From contig JANYGY010000062.1 in the NCBI GenBank assembly GCA_025362255.1, forward strand, positions 1 through 6,399: a DNA stretch of 6,399 nucleotides. The letters are read 5' to 3'. The notes below the pieces were generated by a model that saw nothing but the letters and a program-made list of their open reading frames with translations, did not search any database and was not told the origin of the DNA. This DNA comes from Planctomycetales bacterium. GTDB taxonomy: Bacteria; Planctomycetota; UBA11346. Numbering within the stretch: the first letter of the stretch is position 1; every line of letters starts with the position of its first letter. This document shows positions 1 to 4,494 of the stretch, piece after piece. The position numbers and the translations under genes are program-made.

Positions 1-1974
1 GTCGACCGGCTCGGCGCGATCGAGATCACGCCGAGCAAGAGCTATGATCGCGGTGAAGCCCGCGGCCTCGCCGACGGCACGACTATTTTCGCCGAGTCGG
101 TCGGCTCACGCACGGACCAATGGTCGCGCAGCCGCTTGGTCGTGCGCAAAGAAAGTGGTCAAACTTTAATCGTGCCAGGCGAGCGTCTGTTGCAGCCAGA
201 TCTTCGGCCCGACGCACAAACATCAGGCCAAAATGATCTCACTTCTTGGCGGCGCGCCGAGATCGCTGCAATTCATATCCTCCCCGGTGGGAAACAGGAA
301 ATCGTCATCGGCAGGTGGCGTGATTTTTCCATTCGCACGGATACCACCTGGAACCCCTTCCCCAGCGTCGGCCGCGCCTGGCATCCAACATTTCGGCCGG
401 CGCACGATGAACTGCTGTGGGTCGAAACCGATCACGATGGCTCGCGCTTGGTCCTGGCGCCGTTAAAGGAACCCACCCAGCGCACCGTCCTGATGCAGGT
501 GCGTGGACGTCTGATCCATCCGTGCTGGAGTGCTGACGGCGAGCATATTTTCGTCTGCGCTGACCACACCGGAGTGCCGAACGCGTATCGTCTGGATCTG
601 GCGGCGCCGGGGATTCTCGTCCCGGTGACCAATGTCGTGGGGGCGGTCACCGCGTGCGTGCCCAGCCCGGATGGCCGCGAGCTGGCGTTGGTCGCGTTCG
701 ATCGGCACGGGCCGTTCCTGGCTCGGATCGCCAACGATCCGGCGACGTTCGCGACCAGCGTGCCGACGATCACGTTGGCGTGGCCAGCGCCGGTGAAGGC
801 CGAGCCAGGGCCACTGGCGTTCCAGGATTCCAGCGTTGCGCGGGCGCCGACTCCGTTGCCCCCGGCGGCCGACGCGGCGGCGATTCCGGTCACTGATCAC
901 GCCTATTGGGGGCTGCGCGAACTGCGTTTCCTTTTTTGGACCCCGAGCACCGCGGTCACGCCATTCGGTGGGCTGGGCGTTCAGGCGATTGCCGCTGATC
1001 CCCTGTATACCCACGTGGCGGTGGTCGGCGCCGGGGTGGGTGACCGCGAACGCATTCCGGTCGGCTATGCGGGCTACACCTGGTCGCCGTATGTCCTCGG
1101 CCTGCGCGCGCAGGCGTGGCGCGCCGAAGTCACCTACGCGGACGACGTCCTGACCAGCAGCGGTCGGTTGTATGATTACACCGAATCGCAGACCACCGTC
1201 GAAGCCGGGGTCGGCTGGAATCTCAGCGGCAGTGAACGGCGGATCAGTGTCGGCCTGGCCCTGGGCGGCACCCGGTATCGCGAGGTCGCCTCGGCAGCCG
1301 AGCGCTACGCCAACGAGACCGTGATCAGCGTCGCGCCGTTCACCGGCAATGAGAAATATGCCGAAGCCACCGTGGGATACGCGGATGTCACCAGCTTTCC
1401 GACCAGCTACAGCCGTGAAAACGGGCCGACGCTGCTCGCCAGCTATCGCGTCAGCGGGGGCAATGGACTCAGAGGTGATCTCTACCGCAAGCGCTTGGTC
1501 GGCATGGGGTCGTACACTTGGAGCATCGCACCGCGTTGGGGCCATCAGGTGGTCGGCGCTGGATATGCCGGGTGGAGCGATCCTGACGGAGCGACCACTC
1601 TCCAGGGCGCTTTCACCATCGGCGGCACGGCGACGGTGCTGACCCCGCGCGGATACCCCGAACGTCTGGTGTCTGGGTATTATCTGTTGGGCTACAGCGG
1701 GGCGTATCGCCTGCCGGTGTGGCGGCCATTCGCCAATTTCGGGACCACCCCGTTCGGCGTGCGCCAAGTTACCCTCGAAGGGTTTCTCGACGCGGCGCAG
1801 GTCTCGACCGATCACGTGCACGGCGACGGCGACTGGTACCGCTCGGTCGGCGGCGAGTTGGCGGTCGATCTCGAAATCTGGGCGTTGCGCCTGGCGCCGG
1901 GATTCGGCGTCGCCCATCAGATCGACGGCAAGGAAGCGACCACCGCATACTTCCGACTGGGCTATCGCTGGTAA
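1..1974 (+). CDS. Outer-membrane protein, PD40/TolB-like propeller plus Omp85-like barrel (5' partial)
   Basis: The reading frame is open from base 1, so the true start lies upstream; the TTG at 136 is only an internal codon. Numbering from the window edge (657 residues visible), residues about 126-155, 169-200 and 214-243 look like three PD40/TolB propeller blades, each with a P-T-F-R-P, W-S-A-D-G or S-P-D-G turn followed by a hydrophobic strand. Earlier residues may hold further, more diverged blades. An Ala/Pro-rich linker (about 244-300) leads into alternating beta-barrel strands from about 302 to the end. FTIGG (538-542) followed by RGY (550-552) resembles the Omp85/BamA motif whose Arg sits in loop 6. 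The protein ends Y-F-R-L-G-Y-R-W, an outer-membrane beta-signal with terminal Trp. Known relatives with propeller plus barrel are often called BamA/TamA-family or Tol-like proteins, and some carry a peptidase-MA domain at the N-terminus; whether this one does cannot be seen. Substrate and exact role are unknown. Confidence 0.8.
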   Translation, partial: VDRLGAIEITPSKSYDRGEARGLADGTTIFAESVGSRTDQWSRSRLVVRKESGQTLIVPGERLLQPDLRPDAQTSGQNDLTSWRRAEIAAIHILPGGKQEIVIGRWRDFSIRTDTTWNPFPSVGRAWHPTFRPAHDELLWVETDHDGSRLVLAPLKEPTQRTVLMQVRGRLIHPCWSADGEHIFVCADHTGVPNAYRLDLAAPGILVPVTNVVGAVTACVPSPDGRELALVAFDRHGPFLARIANDPATFATSVPTITLAWPAPVKAEPGPLAFQDSSVARAPTPLPPAADAAAIPVTDHAYWGLRELRFLFWTPSTAVTPFGGLGVQAIAADPLYTHVAVVGAGVGDRERIPVGYAGYTWSPYVLGLRAQAWRAEVTYADDVLTSSGRLYDYTESQTTVEAGVGWNLSGSERRISVGLALGGTRYREVASAAERYANETVISVAPFTGNEKYAEATVGYADVTSFPTSYSRENGPTLLASYRVSGGNGLRGDLYRKRLVGMGSYTWSIAPRWGHQVVGAGYAGWSDPDGATTLQGAFTIGGTATVLTPRGYPERLVSGYYLLGYSGAYRLPVWRPFANFGTTPFGVRQVTLEGFLDAAQVSTDHVHGDGDWYRSVGGELAVDLEIWALRLAPGFGVAHQIDGKEATTAYFRLGYRW

Positions 1975-1976
1975 CC

Positions 1977-2011
1977 CTGGAAACGCAGCTGCGGCCGATC
2001 TGCGTTTCCAG
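1977..2011. terminator. Perfect 12-bp inverted repeat after the barrel gene
   Basis: CTGGAAACGCAG (1977-1988) is followed, after an 11-base loop, by its exact reverse complement (2000-2011). It begins two bases after the TAA stop codon. No T-run follows on either strand, so it is not a textbook intrinsic terminator. A 3'-end stabiliser or a Rho-assisted end is equally possible. Next to it, 2014-2028 can form a second short stem (CACCTC with GGGGTG, one wobble, 3-base loop). Confidence 0.55.
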
Positions 2012-2031
2012 AACACCTCGCCGGGGTGCCT

Positions 2032-2067
2032 AAAAAAACGTAGATGCATCGGGATTTCCGACGCCTC
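2032..2067 (-). terminator. Candidate minus-strand intrinsic terminator
   Basis: Read on the minus strand, bases 2067 to 2043 form a stem of nine pairs (one G-U wobble, one internal mismatch) around a 5-base loop at 2057-2053. After a 4-base spacer comes a run of seven T (2038-2032 on the minus strand). This is the layout of an intrinsic terminator for transcription entering from the right. There is no minus-strand gene in the window for it to end, so it may act on antisense transcripts or be chance. On the + strand a competing stem, GACGC/GCGTC (2060-2064 with 2070-2074), is followed by AGTTTA, a weak terminator at best. Confidence 0.3.
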
Positions 2068-2120
2068 ATGCGTCAGTTTACGGCTCGACGATGCCTACGC
2101 TGGGCGAATCTGAAGGCGGC

Positions 2121-2165
2121 ATGAAGCGCACTTCATCTGTTCTTCAACTCCGCCCCGTCTGCTGA
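2121..2165 (+). other. Possible 14-codon leader ORF with start in a hairpin
   Basis: An ATG at 2121 is preceded by GAAGGCGG (2112-2119), a partial Shine-Dalgarno match, and opens a 14-codon frame (MKRTSSVLQLRPVC) ending in TGA at 2163-2165. That stop lies seven bases before the GTG of the next gene. The start codon is inside a perfect 6-bp hairpin, ATGAAG-CGCA-CTTCAT (2121-2136). This could be a leader peptide coupled to the DUF2062 gene, but an ORF this short arises easily by chance and nothing in the peptide is recognisable. Confidence 0.15.
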
Positions 2166-2172
2166 CGCGATC

Positions 2173-2733
2173 GTGCCAACGCGCAAATCGTGGCCTCGCC
2201 GGTTGTGGCACGTCTGCGTCAAGACGCTGCGCGGATTGATGCGCCTTGAAGATACTCCCTATCGCATCGCCATGGGCTGCGCCTGCGGCTTGTTCAGCAG
2301 CGTGTTGCCGATCTTCGGCCAGATGGTGGTGGGCATGGTCTGCGCCCGGATTTTTCGCGCCAACGTGGTCGCGTCGATGCCGTGGTCGTGGCTGAGTAAT
2401 CCAGCGACCACGCTGCCGATCTGGTACGGCTGTTATCTGGTCGGGGCCGCGTTGACCCGCGTTGAACCGGTGACGGTGGCTGCGCTCAAGCAGCTCGCCG
2501 ACCGGCTGAGTCACGATGGCCTGACCGTGACCCTGCACGCCGGCGGGGCGCTGATCGGCCAGATCGTCGTGCCGCTGCTCCTCGGCACGGTGGTTGTCGG
2601 CATACTGGTCGGCGCTCTCGGCTATCTGGCGATCAAGCCCCTGGTGATCCGCGTGCAGGCCCACCGGGCGGCGAAAGTCGCGCGGTGGCGCGACGTCCAT
2701 GCGGCAACTGCCACCAGCGAGCCAGCATCCTGA
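2173..2733 (+). CDS. DUF2062 family small membrane protein
   Basis: This 186-residue protein matches the DUF2062 pattern. It has a basic amphipathic N-terminal helix (R-R-L-W at 9-12 up to about 28), then T-P-Y-R-I-A-M-G-C-A-C-G-L (28-40) leading into a hydrophobic segment (about 32-60). The family signature N-P-A-T-T-L-P-I-W-Y is at 76-85, a second hydrophobic segment spans about 79-95, and a third 128-152. The tail is basic and hydrophilic. It should be an inner-membrane protein. Family members have no firmly established biochemical role; some sit beside glycosyltransferase or polysaccharide genes, which is not the case here. The GTG start is chosen because an in-frame TGA lies at 2122-2124 and GTG keeps the basic helix typical of the family. 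It lacks a clear Shine-Dalgarno sequence. An ATG at 2239 would give 164 residues and is the alternative. Confidence 0.8.
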   Translation: MPTRKSWPRRLWHVCVKTLRGLMRLEDTPYRIAMGCACGLFSSVLPIFGQMVVGMVCARIFRANVVASMPWSWLSNPATTLPIWYGCYLVGAALTRVEPVTVAALKQLADRLSHDGLTVTLHAGGALIGQIVVPLLLGTVVVGILVGALGYLAIKPLVIRVQAHRAAKVARWRDVHAATATSEPAS

Positions 2734-2739
2734 AAGCCG

Positions 2740-2755
2740 CCCTCGCGAACGAGGG
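2740..2755 (+). terminator. Hairpin after DUF2062 gene, weak terminator
   Basis: CCCTCG (2740-2745), tetraloop CGAA and CGAGGG (2750-2755) form a perfect 6-bp GC-rich stem six bases after the TGA stop. Only a weak T-rich stretch, TCTTA, follows. A second small stem, CTTAC-GGT-GTAAG (2757-2769), follows directly and overlaps the candidate promoter of the next gene. Termination would be partial at best. Confidence 0.4.
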
Positions 2756-2765
2756 TCTTACGGTG

Positions 2766-2777
2766 TAAGCTGACCGC
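2766..2777 (+). promoter_or_regulatory. Candidate leaderless promoter (-10 box) for the phosphatase gene
   Basis: TAAGCT (2766-2771) fits the -10 pattern TANNNT and ends six bases before the ATG at 2778, which would put transcription start at or next to the start codon. No Shine-Dalgarno sequence is present. No convincing -35 box was found about 17 bases upstream, where a stem-loop lies instead. The call rests on geometry alone. Confidence 0.35.
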
Positions 2778-4436
2778 ATGGCTCACGATTTCGCTCCTGA
2801 CATCCTCGAGGATCTAGCCGACGCTTTGCTGCAAGCCGAAAGCAGCGCGACCCTGCTCAAGCGTCTGGCTGAATTGCTCGATCTGTTCGGTGCGACGCCG
2901 GCGCGGCTGTATCTGGCCGACACCCAAGCCCAGGTGTTCTACTCTGCGGCGGCCTTCGCCTGCGAGCGCAACGCCCCCGATCTGCCGTTGGATTTGAAAC
3001 CCGAGCCGCAGCAATTCATCCTCCATAGCCGCAAGGAAGCAGTCGGTCTGCTGTGTGTGAATCCCGCAACCGCCGAGCCCGGAAGCATCGCCCGCCTGTG
3101 CTCGATTCTCGGCCCGGTGCTGATGCACATCCATCGTCAAGAATCGACCAGCCGCGAGCTGCGCTTGGCCCGCGAACAGATCACGCATCTGCTGACGGCA
3201 GGCGATCTGCTGCGCCATCTCGAAGTCGATGTGCTGCTGGTGAAGATCCTCGAAACCGTGCTGACCTCGGTCCAGGCCGAAGTCGGCGCGGTGCTGGTGC
3301 CCGACGAGACCGGCAAGCTGATCACCCGGGTCACTTGGGGTCTGCGTGAAACCCACCTCGATCACATCCTGTTGCGTGCCACTGGGCAACGGGTCGTCGA
3401 TGTCGTGCACAGCTCGGGGGCCTTGCTCTGCGTCGCCGGCGACCAACAGGCGGCGATGCTCGACCTCAGCGGGCTCAGCGCCCAGCTCACCGGTTTGCTG
3501 GCGTTGCCGCTGACCACCCGCGACGCCGCCAAGGGCGTGGTGCTGTTGGCGAATCCGGCCGAGACATTCGGCCCGGGTCAGCAACGGCTGGCCGAGACGG
3601 TGTGCAGTTTGGCGGCGATCGCCCTCGACAACGCGCAGCTGATCAAGGCGATGGTCGACGGCGAACGCCTGAAGCAGGAGATGGATCTCGCCAAGTCGGT
3701 GCAGGCGAGCATGTTTCCGCTCGGGGGTCTGGCGCCGGCAGAGATCCTGATCGAGGGCTGCTCGCGGCCGTGTTCGGAAACCGGCGGCGATTATTACACC
3801 TACATCGATCGCGAAGGACGGCTGCTGACAATGATCGGCGATGTCAGCGGCCATGGCCTGGGCGCGGCTTTGTTCACCACCATGGCGCATGTGCTGCTGC
3901 AACAGCAATTCCGCGCCGGCACGCCTCCTGAGCCGTGTTTCCGGCTGCTCAATGAGGGCCTGTTCCACACCCAAAGCGGTCGCTTCATGACCGCCGCCCT
4001 GGTCGAGATGGATCCGACCGATGGCTCCTTCATCTATGTCTCGGCCGGGCATACGCCGCTGCTGTGGCTGCATCGCGGCGAACCGCGGTGGCTGGAAAGC
4101 TGCGGCATGCCGCTGGGGATCATGGACAGCGGCGATTGGCCGGCGTCCGAAATCTATCGCCCTGACTGGGGCGATTACCTGATTCTCTACACCGATGGTT
4201 TCCCTGAAGGCACCAACACTGCCGGCGAGCCGTATGGCGAAGACCGGTTTGCCGCGATCGCGATGCAGGGCGCCAAGGCCGGTCTCGGGCCCACGGCGAT
4301 GATGGCCCTGATCAATACCGAGATCGACGAGTGGACCCGTGGCCGGGGCCATGATGACGACCTGACGATGGTGGTGATCCAGATCAACGATCCCGCCAGC
4401 CGCGCTCCCGGTGAGGCACTTCCCGAGCGCACCTGA
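2778..4436 (+). CDS. GAF-domain SpoIIE-type PP2C serine phosphatase
   Basis: This 552-residue cytoplasmic protein has no signal peptide or membrane segment. Residues 1-120 look like a diverged GAF-type sensor, about 135-290 form a clearer GAF domain, and a helical linker (about 285-313) carries the E-M-D-L-A-K-S-V-Q segment typical just before these phosphatases. The PP2C/SpoIIE domain (about 318-537) keeps the metal-binding motifs: E-T-G-G-D-Y-Y (D338), G-D-V-S-G-H-G (D355), A-G-H-T-P-L (423-428), L-Y-T-D-G (D473) and H-D-D-D-L-T (525-530). It is therefore expected to be an active Mn/Mg-dependent phosphatase. In RsbU/SpoIIE systems such enzymes dephosphorylate STAS anti-anti-sigma factors to release a sigma factor. 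No such partner lies in the window, so the substrate is unknown. The start is well fixed: an in-frame TAA lies at 2766-2768 and ATG 2778 is the first start after it. The gene ends with tandem TGA TAA stops. Confidence 0.9.
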   Translation: MAHDFAPDILEDLADALLQAESSATLLKRLAELLDLFGATPARLYLADTQAQVFYSAAAFACERNAPDLPLDLKPEPQQFILHSRKEAVGLLCVNPATAEPGSIARLCSILGPVLMHIHRQESTSRELRLAREQITHLLTAGDLLRHLEVDVLLVKILETVLTSVQAEVGAVLVPDETGKLITRVTWGLRETHLDHILLRATGQRVVDVVHSSGALLCVAGDQQAAMLDLSGLSAQLTGLLALPLTTRDAAKGVVLLANPAETFGPGQQRLAETVCSLAAIALDNAQLIKAMVDGERLKQEMDLAKSVQASMFPLGGLAPAEILIEGCSRPCSETGGDYYTYIDREGRLLTMIGDVSGHGLGAALFTTMAHVLLQQQFRAGTPPEPCFRLLNEGLFHTQSGRFMTAALVEMDPTDGSFIYVSAGHTPLLWLHRGEPRWLESCGMPLGIMDSGDWPASEIYRPDWGDYLILYTDGFPEGTNTAGEPYGEDRFAAIAMQGAKAGLGPTAMMALINTEIDEWTRGRGHDDDLTMVVIQINDPASRAPGEALPERT

Positions 4437-4445
4437 TAAATCGTG

Positions 4446-4451
4446 TAAGGT
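4446..4451 (+). promoter_or_regulatory. Upstream -10-like box in a repeated 15-bp motif
   Basis: TAAGGT lies in GTGTAAGGTGGCCGG (4443-4457), which matches GTGTAAGCTGACCGC (2763-2777) before the phosphatase gene at 12 of 15 positions. If it is a -10 box, transcription would begin near 4458 and give an untranslated leader of about 37 bases before the protease gene. No -35 box was recognised. Confidence 0.2.
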
Positions 4452-4452
4452 G

Positions 4453-4474
4453 GCCGGGGGTAGTGCCCTCTGGC
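4453..4474 (+). other. GC-rich hairpin between phosphatase and protease genes
   Basis: GCCGGGGG (4453-4460) can pair with CCTCTGGC (4467-4474) as eight pairs, two of them G-U, around a 6-base loop. No T-run follows, so it is not a standard terminator. It could weaken read-through from the phosphatase gene or be a leader structure. Confidence 0.3.
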
Positions 4475-4482
4475 GAGCGTAT

Positions 4483-4488
4483 TACTCT
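4483..4488 (+). promoter_or_regulatory. Candidate leaderless promoter (-10 box) for the protease gene
   Basis: TACTCT fits TANNNT and is followed by exactly six bases (ACGCTG) and then the ATG at 4495. This is the same geometry as at 2766-2778. The neighbouring TATTAC (4480-4485) is an overlapping alternative. There is no Shine-Dalgarno sequence in the adjacent bases and no good -35 box. Confidence 0.35.
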
Positions 4489-4494
4489 ACGCTG

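Noticed and set aside
136..138. TTG as the start of the barrel gene
   Set aside because: The frame is open and protein-like from base 1, there is no ribosome site before 136, and propeller-like sequence continues on both sides. The gene is truncated by the window edge.
463..2049. 528-codon antisense open frame over the barrel gene
   Set aside because: Its codons are the exact reverse complements of the sense codons. In a GC-rich gene TTA, CTA and TCA are rare, so this antisense frame stays open by composition. The product is Arg/Ala/His-rich with no recognisable domain.
2095..2700. 201-codon antisense open frame over the DUF2062 gene
   Set aside because: It is codon-aligned antisense to a gene with a clear family signature; the translation is His/Arg/Gln-rich and unrecognisable.
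3613..4262. Two GCGATCGC-type octamers, as in HIP1 repeats
   Set aside because: Only two copies were noticed, both inside coding sequence of a GC-rich genome. This is not enough to claim a dispersed repeat.
2814..4352. 512-codon antisense open frame over the phosphatase gene
   Set aside because: It has the same codon-aligned antisense register as the previous case, while the sense frame has a complete set of PP2C motifs. It is a shadow.
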